Source: Desulfoprunum benzoelyticum | GTDB lineage: Bacteria > Desulfobacterota > Desulfobulbia > Desulfobulbales > Desulfocapsaceae | Length of the DNA stretch: 38,560 bases | NCBI RefSeq assembly: GCF_014201505.1 | Contig: NZ_JACHEO010000028.1 | Coordinates: 1 to 38,560 of the forward strand | Direction of reading: 5' to 3' | Shown: positions 1-7,342 of the stretch, piece by piece | Position numbering within the stretch: the first letter of the stretch is position 1 | Layout of the letters: the number at the start of each line of letters is the position of its first letter | Position numbers and translations under genes: made by a program | The notes under the pieces: generated by a model | Databases searched by the model: none | What the model saw: only the letters and a program-made list of their open reading frames with translations | What the model was told of the DNA's origin: nothing

Positions 1-1
1 C

Positions 2-92
2 AATGGTTGATCGGTTAACCTATATAGCCTTACAAACTCAGCCGGTCCCGCAGCGCCTGCTCAAGCTGGCTGAAGTTCGATGGTAATCAGAA
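2..92. repeat. 91-bp terminal inverted repeat, left copy
   Basis: Positions 2-92 are an exact reverse complement of 38470-38560; identity stops at position 93. Only one base of the window lies outside it. A short frame ending in residues FSQLEQALRDRLSL and a stop reads outward through both copies, but an in-frame TGA lies just upstream in both, so coding is not supported. The repeat may be the end of an insertion element or a multi-copy sequence at which assembly stopped. Confidence 0.95.
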
Positions 93-226
93 AAAGAAAA
101 CCTTCAATTGAAAGATACTTATATAAAGCAGTATCTTCGGAAACGTGTCTCTCTCTGTGCAAATTACACGATACAACTTTTGTTACTTTACAATTCAAAC
201 CTGATATCCCCTTATTGCATGGTTTA

Positions 227-249
227 TCGTCCAACGACCAGTTAGGCGA
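227..249 (-). repeat. Stem-less attC-like site after the last left-arm cassette
   Basis: Plus-strand TCGTCCAAC (227-235) and GTTAGGCGA (241-249) form a near-perfect inverted repeat with only 5 bases between. On the minus strand this gives R''=GCCTAAC (holding the stop codon of the 242-835 gene) and R'=GTTGGAC. The core boxes fit attC consensus, but the normal 40-100 base stem is missing, so this is probably a collapsed or deleted attC. Confidence 0.45.
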
Positions 250-835
250 CATTGCGCTGCCTGATGGAGCGATGTACACGGTCAATGAGCCCTTGAAACA
301 AAGGTGACGAGAAGAACATCCGTGCGCCAAACTTCTCTGCGGGGTACTGCTGCACTCGTTCCTCAAGAAAGGTTTCTAGTTGTTCAATTGTCCGGTTTAG
401 GTAGCGATCACTTCGACACTGTTCTTGAGAAACGAAGAGTTTCGCGATGCTGATGTTTCCTCCGAATGAGGCTGACTTTGCCGCAGCAAGTTGGGGCAGA
501 AATTGTTCTGTTTGAGCTGTCGTAAAGAGACCTAGACGACCTAACGCATAGCGGGTTTGCTGATTTTGGAAAAGGCGCTCTTCTTCGTATGCGCCCGTTT
601 TTACTTCACAAACTAGACCGATAATTTCACGGAAGTCTAGGTTGTCTCGAAGATAAGGATCCCAGTCCGATTCATTGCCACCAACCGCCTCGAACACATG
701 AGGTGGGCGAATCGCGAGCACGTCTACATCCGAGTTGTAAGGCATCTCCGCATTTCGATGAAGTACGAAATTGGTGATGGGGAAAAAACCATTCAATCGA
801 AGATACCAGTACGCCAGTTCTTCACCATAGTTCAT
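242..835 (-). CDS. PD-(D/E)XK nuclease-like cassette protein (197 aa)
   Basis: Seen: an early acidic helix (GEELAYWYLRLNGF), then SDVDVLAI (about residues 35-42) and, on a later strand, GLVCEVKTG (about residues 74-82). This acid, D-x-D, E-V-K spacing is what PD-(D/E)XK endonuclease folds show. The C-terminal half is helical and charged with no recognised domain. It is the last complete gene of the left integron arm: it starts about 20 bases after the attC at 855-903 and its stop lies inside an attC-like core at 241-247. Inference: a cassette-borne nuclease, perhaps defensive. It could instead be a structural relative that has lost activity. No partner gene is adjacent, as expected for a one-gene cassette. 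Confidence 0.8.
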   Translation of the reverse strand: MNYGEELAYWYLRLNGFFPITNFVLHRNAEMPYNSDVDVLAIRPPHVFEAVGGNESDWDPYLRDNLDFREIIGLVCEVKTGAYEEERLFQNQQTRYALGRLGLFTTAQTEQFLPQLAAAKSASFGGNISIAKLFVSQEQCRSDRYLNRTIEQLETFLEERVQQYPAEKFGARMFFSSPLFQGLIDRVHRSIRQRNVA

Positions 836-854
836 GTCCGCTCTCTTTCTTGCT

Positions 855-903
855 GTCCAACAGGGAACATCTGCGGCTTGCCCGCAGCATGTTATTGTTG
901 GAA
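855..903 (-). repeat. attC site (49 bp) after the CoiA-like cassette
   Basis: Plus-strand GTCCAAC (855-861) and GTTGGAA (897-903) flank a stem: GAACATCTGCGG pairs with CCGCAGCATGTT, leaving one unpaired G. An extrahelical base in one arm is a hallmark of attC bottom-strand folding. On the minus strand R''=TTCCAAC and R'=GTTGGAC. Confidence 0.8.
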
Positions 904-962
904 TTAAAGATCATATTCCTGGATTTCTCGCGCGTCGCGATTCTTCTGCTTGGAATTAAGTA

Positions 963-996
963 TTGTGTCCCAATATTTCTTGTGTCCCTATATTTC
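963..996. repeat. Two adjacent 17-bp direct repeats, REP-like surroundings
   Basis: Units at 963-979 and 980-996 match at 16 of 17 bases (TTGTGTCCC[A/T]ATATTTC). They follow two GGAATTAA boxes at about 900 and 952 and a CGCGCGTCGCG core near 929-939. The string GGGACACAATACTTAATTCC on the minus strand resembles, from memory, REP-type sequences linked to TnpA_REP/RAYT transposases. It lies between the stop of the 1013-1894 gene and its attC. Confidence 0.5.
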
Positions 997-1012
997 TAAT
1001 TCCCTTTTGACT

Positions 1013-1894
1013 TTAGGAAGCGTCACAGAATGGTGACTCGCCTGGGTAACACCAATGCGGAATAGAGAGTTCAATATTTTCATCAAGTTTTACGCTTCGT
1101 TCTATGGTTGCAACTTGTCCATAACCATAACCCGCTTCCAATTCTGCTTCCATTACATACCAATCACCAAATATGCTATCACATTTATAACAGCCAAATG
1201 ACAAGTACGAGTCTTGTACAGTTTTGCTAAAGCGACGTTTAATTTCCCCTAACTTTAAATTTTTTCCTTGTTCGGTTTCAACAAATTCTCTTGCTAATGC
1301 AATTATTTCTGGACGATGTACATTTTTATCTGAACACCAAAGGGTTTCGTATGAATGAATTACGGCATTGCACGCAGAACGGAAGTTCGTTTCAATATAA
1401 TAAAGATGGTTCATTGCTTTACATTTCCAGCATTCCATCTCGTAAAAGACTAACTTTACTTTCTGTTCAGGAGTTGTACGTACGACATTGCAAAACTTAA
1501 TATTTCCACTAATAAATTGTTCCAGAAAATCATGGATGCAAAGTTCTTTTCGTCCACTTAGTGACACAGAAAACGGGTTGATTTGCTCTGTTACGTGAAA
1601 AAGCGGAAGGTCTGGTCGTTCATCAGAAAGTTTAGACGGCGATTTCTCAAACAACCAACAACCAACTACTCCATCACGAAGATATTTATCTTGTCTTTCT
1701 AAAGTTTTTTTCAGTGATTGAGGGCTTATCTGAATTTCAAATGCAAATTTTTTTGAATCTTTGACTGCAAAAACATCTGTTCGCCAGCCTTTACCCTTGT
1801 GTTCTTGAGTGGCGTGAAACCCTAAATCATTGCAGGCCGCAAATATCTCTGCTTGGATTAAGTCATGCTTTGACTTTTCTGATTTCGATGACAT
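1013..1894 (-). CDS. CoiA-like nuclease with C-terminal zinc-binding region (293 aa)
   Basis: The N-terminal third reads as a CoiA/PD-(D/E)XK nuclease: GKGWRTDVFAV (about residues 34-44) followed by FAFEIQISPQSL (about 51-62), the E-x-Q variant of the catalytic motif known from the CoiA family, then a helix with ERQDKYL. Two CxxC pairs, CWKC near residue 156 and CYKC near 236, suggest a zinc ribbon in the C-terminal half. CoiA family members act in competence, but here it stands alone in an integron cassette, so an anti-phage or DNA-processing nuclease is as likely. The ATG at 1894 has only a weak upstream GGGATAAG. The upstream attC core is split by the group II intron. Its own attC is at 855-903. 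Confidence 0.85.
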   Translation of the reverse strand: MSSKSEKSKHDLIQAEIFAACNDLGFHATQEHKGKGWRTDVFAVKDSKKFAFEIQISPQSLKKTLERQDKYLRDGVVGCWLFEKSPSKLSDERPDLPLFHVTEQINPFSVSLSGRKELCIHDFLEQFISGNIKFCNVVRTTPEQKVKLVFYEMECWKCKAMNHLYYIETNFRSACNAVIHSYETLWCSDKNVHRPEIIALAREFVETEQGKNLKLGEIKRRFSKTVQDSYLSFGCYKCDSIFGDWYVMEAELEAGYGYGQVATIERSVKLDENIELSIPHWCYPGESPFCDAS

Positions 1895-1929
1895 TTTATA
1901 AACTTATCCCTGTGATTACATGTGTCAGC

Positions 1930-3867
1930 ATCGAGGTAGGACGGCCAGTTTCCCGACCGCCCCCTCGCAGATCCCTGCGTGCGGTTTTCTCGCACAAGGC
2001 TCCTCAGTATTGTTCGCTTCGTACAAAAGCAGTTCAGCTCCAATATCCAATAATCCGGGGACGCGGTATCTTGAATTGCTCAAGCAATTCGGCGAATCCG
2101 CGCCAGTTGTAGCTCTTACGCTGGCTACGACGGTTAAGCCATTTGAAGACGATCCGGCGAGCGAGATTATAAAAGGAACTCAGCATATCCATATTGCCTG
2201 AAACCCCATAATAGTTGAAATGCCCCAGAAGTTTTGCTCGGAGTTTTTCCATTATGTCGACTGTATCGGATACCAGTCGTTCGAGTTTTATCCACTTCGT
2301 AATCGCCGCCAAAGCCAGGTGTAACTTCGTCTTCGCTGTTCGCATTTTCATCAGAGGCTTGCCCTTCCTGCTCAGACCCCATCGAAATTCAAAACCAAGA
2401 AAGATAAAGGTCTTGCTATTCTCGGTCTCAAACCGGGTGAATTCGATAACACGGGTCTTTTCTTGCGACAATTCCAGCTTGAACTTACCCAGTCGTTTGC
2501 CCATAACCCGTACCAGCTTCTGAAGGTCGCGATGGTATTGGAAGCAGCACACATAATCATCGGCAAACCGCATCAGAAATGCATCTCCATCGCACCGTGG
2601 TTTGACAACCTTTTCGAACCACAAGTCCAGCACATAGTGCAGATAGATATTAGCCAAAACCGCAGAAACGACTCCGCCTTGAGGCGTACCGCTGACAGGC
2701 AGGATTACCCCAATGTCTTTCTCCAGGATTCCGGCTTTCAGCCATTTCCGAATGAGTCCGAGAAACGACTGGTCGTCTATCCTTTGTTCCAGCATTTTCA
2801 TCAGCCAATCGTGATCGATATTGTCGAAAAACCCTTTGATATCTGCGTCAAAGATCCAGCGAAACTTACCGCGGTGAAGCCGTTGACTCAACTCCAATGC
2901 GGCCCGCTGGGGTCCTTTTCCGCGCCTGTAACCATGACTGCAGGAAAGAAAATCCTGCTCGTAAATGGCTGACAGGATGGAAACTACTGCCGTTTGCACC
3001 AGTTTGTCGCCCAGTACCGGTATGCCAAGCGGGCGTGGCTTCCCGCCAGACTTTGGTATATAGCTGCGACGCACCAGTTTTGCCTTATAGCGTTTTTCCT
3101 TCAAATCCCTGGCTATAACGCCGACATTCTCCTCCAGGTTTTCTTCGAACACTTGCCAATCGACGCCATCTACGCCCGGCGCTGCTTTCCGATTGAGCTG
3201 GGAAATGCAACAGCGTAAGTTTGCTTCATTTAAGAGACTGTAAAGATTCCCGAATCGATGTTTTGGATCTTCCTTTGCCTTCTTTGCTATTCCCCGCAGT
3301 AAGGTTGGCATATGTTGGTCAGCCTGTCGAATCTGCATATGTTTCCTTTGCGGGCTGCACAATACCGTCATCCCCTTCCCCGTGTGATCGGCGTTACCGT
3401 CTCAGAGTACTATGAGATGATCTGACTCCCTTCGCTTTGTTGACCCGTCGGACAGCCTTTTTGTGATTGAACTGCCCTACCGCCAATCGGTAGATCGGAG
3501 GAGGTGGAAGGGTCTCCCAAGTTCCTGATGCTTCTCTCACTACATGCCACGCTCTTGGACCCCGACAGTCCCTCGGGAATCTCACCATTCGATTCCTCTG
3601 TACTGGCTTCCGATACGTTAAAACCGTCGCCGACTGCATCGATTACTCTGACGAGGCTGAATTGCTTAGGGGAGGTACGTCTCCCCTGCGGCCTGCAGTG
3701 TTCCCTGTGTACGCTTCACGATCCTTGTTCACCGGTCTTGCAACCGATTCCGCCGACCGCGCAACACTCGGTACGGGCTGTTGGTTAGACTTTACCCGAT
3801 GGGGACTTCCTGCCCAGGAACTTAAGCAGGGCACCCTATAAGAAGCACCAAGCTGCGCTTGGCGCAC
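1930..3867 (-). mobile_element. Group II intron with encoded maturase, inserted in an attC site
   Basis: The 5' end on the minus strand is GTGCGCC at 3867-3861, matching the GTGYG consensus. The 3' end is about 1930, after CCTACCTCGAT (ends in AY). Near 1945-2000 is a domain V-like hairpin (GAGCCTTGTGCG ... CCGCACGCAGGG) followed by a domain VI-like stem (CGGTCGGGAAACTGGCCG). The last six exon bases, ATGTTA, pair with TAACGT at 3620-3615 (one G-T wobble), a good EBS1-IBS1 candidate. The maturase ORF lies in domain IV (2034-3338). Bases 3339-3867 hold no gene and are the intron 5' domains. Sub-class was not settled by eye; a 6-nt EBS1 favours IIB over IIC. Confidence 0.9.
2034..3338 (-). CDS. 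ltrA: Group II intron reverse transcriptase/maturase (434 aa)
   Basis: Ordered RT blocks are visible: RFGNLYSLLN (RT0), IPVLGDKLVQTAV, DADIKGFFDNIDH, GTPQGGVVSAVLANIYL, the active site FADD (in place of the usual YADD), and FLGFEF. The maturase (X) region follows with KLLGHFNYYGVSGN, WLNRRSQRKS and PRPRI. No HNH endonuclease follows, so it is an En-minus type. It assists splicing and reverse-transcribes the intron during retrohoming. The ATG at 3338 was chosen because AAAGGAAACAT lies just upstream; the ATG at 3371 has no comparable site. The protein is full length with no frameshift, so the intron may still be active. Confidence 0.95.
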   Translation of the reverse strand: MQIRQADQHMPTLLRGIAKKAKEDPKHRFGNLYSLLNEANLRCCISQLNRKAAPGVDGVDWQVFEENLEENVGVIARDLKEKRYKAKLVRRSYIPKSGGKPRPLGIPVLGDKLVQTAVVSILSAIYEQDFLSCSHGYRRGKGPQRAALELSQRLHRGKFRWIFDADIKGFFDNIDHDWLMKMLEQRIDDQSFLGLIRKWLKAGILEKDIGVILPVSGTPQGGVVSAVLANIYLHYVLDLWFEKVVKPRCDGDAFLMRFADDYVCCFQYHRDLQKLVRVMGKRLGKFKLELSQEKTRVIEFTRFETENSKTFIFLGFEFRWGLSRKGKPLMKMRTAKTKLHLALAAITKWIKLERLVSDTVDIMEKLRAKLLGHFNYYGVSGNMDMLSSFYNLARRIVFKWLNRRSQRKSYNWRGFAELLEQFKIPRPRIIGYWS

Positions 3868-3914
3868 TAACATGAAAATCACCGGTTTCATCCGGTGCAT
3901 TTTATAGTTGGGAT
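3865..3914 (-). repeat. attC site interrupted by the group II intron
   Basis: On the minus strand R''=TCCCAAC, then a stem AAAATGCACCGG / CCGGTGATTTT, then the partial R' GTTA, after which the intron begins with GTGCG. The first intron bases rebuild GTTAGTG, a near-consensus core; on the far side the exon resumes with GCTGACACATG (GTTAGCT when joined). The stem is almost identical to the attC at 11058-11106. Confidence 0.8.
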
Positions 3915-3938
3915 TAAGGGTCCTGACCCCGGAATCCC
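3910..3938 (-). terminator. 29-bp dyad at the end of the 3946-4353 gene
   Basis: GGGATT...AATCCC outer arms and GGGTC/GACCC inner arms form a hairpin just after the stop codon, overlapping the attC R'' box. There is no clear U tract, so it is only terminator-like. It could also be a REP-type unit. Confidence 0.35.
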
Positions 3939-3945
3939 AATCCAA

Positions 3946-4353
3946 TCACTCCTCTGCCTGGAGCATTCGATCTAAAAGCAATTCAGTTTCCGGCAGCTTC
4001 AGCATTACTCCTCTGGGATCCCTATGTTTCAGCCTCAATTCCCAACGGATATTGCTATTGATTTGGAACTGAGCAGTTATGAAGTGGCCATGAACTGGAA
4101 AAGGCTTTTCCTGCTCTCCACTTTTTTCATTTTGTATCCAGACTTGCTCGAGAAAGACGCAATTTTGCGTATCGAGTAAGTCCAATAGGAGTTCTTTTTC
4201 TTCGGGCGTTTCAAGAAGCCCTAATACCTTCATCACCAGTTTTTGGTAATTGCCCTCTCGAAGGTTTATGTCTCCAAATGGAAATAACTCCCTGAGAATT
4301 CCCCAAGTGAAACCATTTTCATCTAACGTCTGGATTGCTGATTCATAGTCCAT
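3946..4353 (-). CDS. Unknown cassette protein (135 aa)
   Basis: I do not recognise a family. It is a small, acidic, probably soluble alpha/beta protein with no signal peptide, membrane segment or metal motif. The N-terminal part (DENGFTWGILRELFPFGD) is followed by a leucine-rich helix region (about residues 45-70) and a C-terminal strand-rich region. An ATG at 4383 is in frame, but it lies on the far side of the attC core GTTAGGT (4378-4372) and so would belong to the upstream cassette. The ATG at 4353 follows AGAGGAATATCGACC and lies inside the cassette, so I chose it. The cassette ends with the intron-interrupted attC. Function unknown. Confidence 0.75.
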   Translation of the reverse strand: MDYESAIQTLDENGFTWGILRELFPFGDINLREGNYQKLVMKVLGLLETPEEKELLLDLLDTQNCVFLEQVWIQNEKSGEQEKPFPVHGHFITAQFQINSNIRWELRLKHRDPRGVMLKLPETELLLDRMLQAEE

Positions 4354-4371
4354 TGGTCGATATTCCTCTAC

Positions 4372-4426
4372 ACCTAACGCCATGATAACCGGCCGGGCGG
4401 CGCTTTATAGCCCGGTCGCGTTTACT
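4372..4426 (-). repeat. Degenerate attC site
   Basis: The R' box GTTAGGT (minus strand, 4378-4372) is intact, and a stem (ACCGGGC-type arms around GGCGCTTTATA) is present. The R'' box reads AGTAAAC instead of RYYYAAC. The site may be poorly recombinogenic, so the two neighbouring cassettes may move as one. Confidence 0.6.
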
Positions 4427-4432
4427 ATGATA

Positions 4433-4828
4433 CTATGATATTGGCCGCGTATTGTTTTTAATCACACCACATTGCGCACAATTCTGACATATTTCTTCCG
4501 ACCCATTAGGGTAATGCATCTGGCTTACTATTGATCTTCCTTTGCAGCGTGGGCACTCACTTTCGCAATAATACGGTAGCCCCCATTTGTTCTTTGGCTG
4601 ATCTGTTCGAAGTAGCCAATAGTCAGGAAGGCCCGTGCTGAATTCACTGTGATAATTTAACCAAGAGATGTGCTTTGGCGACAGCTCATTAGTTTCCTTG
4701 CATACCTCACATTCACCGGAAATGATTCGTGGGAGTTCAGGAACCTTGTCTTTTTGAGGCCATCCCTTCCATTCATTCAAAATTTTCTCGCTGCATGTCT
4801 TGCAATATGTATAGTGTTCAATTTTCAT
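4433..4828 (-). CDS. Zinc-ribbon cassette protein (131 aa)
   Basis: Three pairs of CxxC-type knuckles are visible: YCKTCSEK (about residues 8-15), GECEVCKE (about 38-45) and CPRCKG (about 94-99) with CQNCAQCG (about 113-120). The spacing suggests two zinc ribbons. No catalytic motif is seen. The ATG at 4828 follows GAGAGAAAAG and lies 14 bases inside the attC core at 4842-4848, a normal position for a cassette start. The family is not recognised; nucleic-acid binding is a reasonable inference from the ribbons. It is followed by a degenerate attC, so it may be fused functionally with the next cassette. Confidence 0.8.
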   Translation of the reverse strand: MKIEHYTYCKTCSEKILNEWKGWPQKDKVPELPRIISGECEVCKETNELSPKHISWLNYHSEFSTGLPDYWLLRTDQPKNKWGLPYYCESECPRCKGRSIVSQMHYPNGSEEICQNCAQCGVIKNNTRPIS

Positions 4829-4841
4829 CTTTTCTCTCTTA

Positions 4842-4958
4842 ATCCAACAAGCTGACAGGAGATATCGTGACTCAACGGTGAAATAACCTGCCGGCCGACG
4901 TATTGCCCACCTTTTAAGAACGCGGCTATTTCCAGTCAGGTTTATTTACTGGTTAGGT
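4842..4958 (-). repeat. Long attC site (117 bp)
   Basis: Minus-strand R''=ACCTAAC (overlapping the TAA stop of the 4953-5432 gene) and R'=GTTGGAT. The arms align as CTGACTGGAAATA...GGTG against CTGACAGGAGATA...GGTG, an imperfect long stem. R'' is the exact complement of the core GTTAGGT that opens the same cassette, as expected if the cassette inserted once and has not been rearranged. Confidence 0.75.
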
Positions 4959-5432
4959 TGTTCGTAGTGCCTCTTCAATAGCTTTCCAATTGTTTTTGCG
5001 CGATCTGTCATCTTCTTTAAACGATATTTCGTCAAACCAGCGAAAACCTACTTCTTTTTTGGTTGTGCCGTCTTTTTTAGGCTTTGCCATGTACGCTCTA
5101 TACACCTCATTGACACGTGCTGCGAGAACGCCATGCTGATAAACGTAGAAATCTGGTAGGCCATTTTCGTGCATGTTGACTAACACTACGAATAAGCCCT
5201 GTTTTTTTAATGCCATGTCAGGACCAAGTTTCCAACCTTGCTTGTTTTTTATAGATCTCGTCTTCACCTGAATGGAGATGGTTTTTGTCCCATCCGCGGA
5301 TGTCACAAGGACATCGAAGATCGGATTGTTCTTCGGTGTAAGCAATGCCAAAAAGCCACGGCGACAAAGCTCAGCACAGACATAATATTCACCCGCAGTG
5401 CCGACAAGGTTGTTAAAGGATAACGTAGCCAT
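4953..5432 (-). CDS. PD-(D/E)XK nuclease-like cassette protein (159 aa)
   Basis: The first half matches the compact resolvase/DUF4365-like PD-(D/E)XK layout: GTAGEYYVCAELCRRGF (acid in helix 1, about residues 11-27), NPIFDVLVTS (D, about 35-44) and ISIQVKTRS (Q-x-K, about 52-60). The Q in place of E/D is common in this superfamily. The C-terminal half is basic (KPKKDGTTKKE) and may contact nucleic acid. The ATG at 5432 was chosen over 5450 because GGAAGG lies about 10 bases upstream and the downstream residues begin the fold. It is a single-gene cassette between attCs at 4842 and 5546. Activity and substrate are unknown; a defence nuclease is an inference. Confidence 0.85.
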   Translation of the reverse strand: MATLSFNNLVGTAGEYYVCAELCRRGFLALLTPKNNPIFDVLVTSADGTKTISIQVKTRSIKNKQGWKLGPDMALKKQGLFVVLVNMHENGLPDFYVYQHGVLAARVNEVYRAYMAKPKKDGTTKKEVGFRWFDEISFKEDDRSRKNNWKAIEEALRTT

Positions 5433-5545
5433 GTTCGAGTGACCTTCCAACTAACTAAATTCTATGTTTTTAAAATTTCGCGTTTCGAACTTTTTTATCA
5501 TTCTAAAATTTTGTCTCAAAATCGATGAAAGTGATTTTATGATGA

Positions 5546-5612
5546 ACCTAACGGTCACGTCGTGACCTGCGCGGCGGTCTCTGCCGCGTCAGAGTCTACG
5601 CCGGTGTTAGCC
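5546..5612 (-). repeat. attC site (67 bp) overlapping a gene end
   Basis: Minus-strand R''=GGCTAAC and R'=GTTAGGT flank a GC-rich stem (CGCGGCAGAG / GACCGCCGCG and GGTCACGACGTGACC). The site covers the last 19 codons of the 5555-6502 gene. About 100 AT-rich bases then separate it from the next start. Confidence 0.75.
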
Positions 5613-6502
5613 ATTTTATGTTTATCAGTGAGAAATTTTTCGTGTAATTGATCAAGTAATATAACTCGCGCCAACAGCTGTTCCAGCTTTTTGATTATTT
5701 CTTCAATTTTAGAAGGGGAGAGATATCTCAGATACTCTAGATATTCTATTGTAACAATTAGTGCTTGGTAGCAAATTGCACTACCCAGTTGCGGACGTGG
5801 TGTGTGCCAGTCTAGATCAGGAACAAATCCGCCATCAGTTAGTTCAATATTGTATTCAAGAAGTTCTTGCCAGTTCCCATGGACACTGTGAGACGGGCCA
5901 CCTATTGCAGCTAGATAAGCCTCTTCAAGACCAACATCCTTAGCCTTTTCAAACAGGTTTTTCCCTCCCCAATTCTTCAAGTTTTTGGGCTCAACCGCAT
6001 CTGGAGCAACTTCTGAGGTTTTGAATGCTTTATCAATTGATCTGAGCATTCTCTGCTCTATGTTTAAAATTTCTCCACCTCTCTTTGCAATGTTTGCGAG
6101 AATTTCAGCCCTCAGCCGCTTTTCATGCTTTAAGGAGTAGTGGATATATGATGTGAATAAATTGGGCGAAGCATTTTTTAACAAGTACTTCAGGTTTATT
6201 ATGCACTCAAATGCCATCCGCCCGACAACAACTGTCATCTCTCGGCGCCGCTGACAAGTCTGATCGAGGAATGCACTTATGAGTTTGAATAACCGTATAA
6301 GGTGCCCACCCAATATTGCCTCGTCGCGTGACCATGCTTTTCGATCGCCAGGGAGAATAGAGGCTGCTAAGCAGACGTACTGCCCAACTTCAATTGTCAG
6401 GTCTACCGACAGTTGCATAAAATCGTATTCGGAGTCGAACTCCACGATTTTTCTCTCGTCGATCTCGCATTGCTTAATTTCCGACAAAATATCGTCCACC
6501 AT
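5555..6502 (-). CDS. DUF5677-like protein (315 aa)
   Basis: A helical protein with a conserved-looking core: AFLDQTCQRRREMTVVVGRMAFECIIN in outline (short parts: RRREMTVV, RMAFECI), a KHEKRLRAEI helix, and PSHSVHGNWQELLEY near residue 210. This arrangement fits my memory of DUF5677, a family often found in accessory islands with no assigned reaction. The ATG at 6502 was chosen because GGGGATCA lies six bases upstream; an in-frame ATG at 6514 has no such site. The last 19 residues, Ala/Thr-rich, are encoded by attC sequence, a typical cassette feature. Function unknown. Confidence 0.8.
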   Translation of the reverse strand: MVDDILSEIKQCEIDERKIVEFDSEYDFMQLSVDLTIEVGQYVCLAASILPGDRKAWSRDEAILGGHLIRLFKLISAFLDQTCQRRREMTVVVGRMAFECIINLKYLLKNASPNLFTSYIHYSLKHEKRLRAEILANIAKRGGEILNIEQRMLRSIDKAFKTSEVAPDAVEPKNLKNWGGKNLFEKAKDVGLEEAYLAAIGGPSHSVHGNWQELLEYNIELTDGGFVPDLDWHTPRPQLGSAICYQALIVTIEYLEYLRYLSPSKIEEIIKKLEQLLARVILLDQLHEKFLTDKHKMANTGVDSDAAETAAQVTT

Positions 6503-6516
6503 ATTGATCCCCATTG

Positions 6517-6580
6517 GGTTAACGTCCGGCTCACCGGACCGGCGCTGTTTGCCGGGTCCGTGTGAAGCCGGTGGTTAGAA
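6517..6580 (-). repeat. attC site (64 bp) of the first cassette
   Basis: Minus-strand R''=TTCTAAC (contains the TAA stop of the 6575-7336 gene), stem CCGGC...GGACCCGGC / GCCGGTCC...GCCGG, R'=GTTAACC. R'' is an exact complement of GTTAGAA at 7349-7343, the core that opens the same cassette. Confidence 0.9.
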
Positions 6581-7336
6581 CTTTATCATTTTTGTTCTTT
6601 TATCTATTATCCCATTGATTTTCTCTTGTCGTTCACATTTATAATCGAAATATTTATCAATATCGGCGATAAAGCGCGAACCAACAAAATACCAATCAAT
6701 AGTTGAACCATCTCGTTCAACCAACCAATCACCTGCAATATAACTTGGAACAGAATGCATCATAAAAACAATAGAACAAGAAAGGATTCTCTCAAGGAAA
6801 TCGTTAATTTCGTTTAAATCAAACTCCGACTCATTGGCAATAGATCGACCAGCTTGTATGAGAGAGGCTCTTTTGGATATTTGGTCTGGAGATAAATGAA
6901 CATATTTGGAAGAATACCCAAAGGTCCTACCTGTTTCTTCAAAAAAATAATCTTTAAGACCTTCACTAAGGAGGAAAAGATCAACTTTTCGCATTATTGA
7001 TATATTTGGAGATTTAAGTTCATTTTTGAAATCATTTATTTTTTTATCAATCGGTAGTTTATATTCAGCTTGTTGGATTAAGGCCATTTTTATAGACATT
7101 TCCAAAATAAACCGAGATTCACGTATTACAGGTCTATGAATTCCTTGCTCTATTAAGTGAGGCACAATAGAGATTGACTCCAAATAGTCATCAGAAAGGA
7201 GGTATAATAAATGATTATCCTTAAATTTTGAGTTTTTCCCTGTAACTATAACACAAAAGGAAAGCCATTTTATAAAACCATCTATTATTTGAATAGTTCT
7301 TTTGTATGAATTGGATAGGTGCTCAGGAATGCTCAT
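6575..7336 (-). CDS. Unknown helical cassette protein, first in array (253 aa)
   Basis: No family recognised with confidence; the overall helical pattern with RESRFILEMSIKMAL (about residues 76-90) and a later YVHLSPDQ (about 148-155) is loosely similar to the neighbouring DUF5677-like protein, so it may be a distant relative. The reading frame stays open upstream to a TTG at 7426, but that stretch crosses the recombination core at 7343-7349. The ATG at 7336, 12 bases inside the core, is the start a mobile cassette would carry. No strong ribosome binding site is seen, so expression may depend on sequence in the attI region. Its stop codon lies in its attC R'' box. Confidence 0.75.
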   Translation of the reverse strand: MSIPEHLSNSYKRTIQIIDGFIKWLSFCVIVTGKNSKFKDNHLLYLLSDDYLESISIVPHLIEQGIHRPVIRESRFILEMSIKMALIQQAEYKLPIDKKINDFKNELKSPNISIMRKVDLFLLSEGLKDYFFEETGRTFGYSSKYVHLSPDQISKRASLIQAGRSIANESEFDLNEINDFLERILSCSIVFMMHSVPSYIAGDWLVERDGSTIDWYFVGSRFIADIDKYFDYKCERQEKINGIIDKRTKMIKF

Positions 7337-7342
7337 TTTGTA

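Noticed and set aside
61..366. 101-residue minus-strand open frame running into the left inverted repeat
   Set aside because: It overlaps the attC-like site and the 3' end of the 242-835 gene in another frame, has no ribosome binding site, and its repeat-encoded end differs in the right copy context.
1930..3867. Classification as a group IIC-attC intron
   Set aside because: The six-base EBS1-IBS1 pairing, orientation with the cassette genes and maturase features do not clearly fit class IIC; the class is left open.
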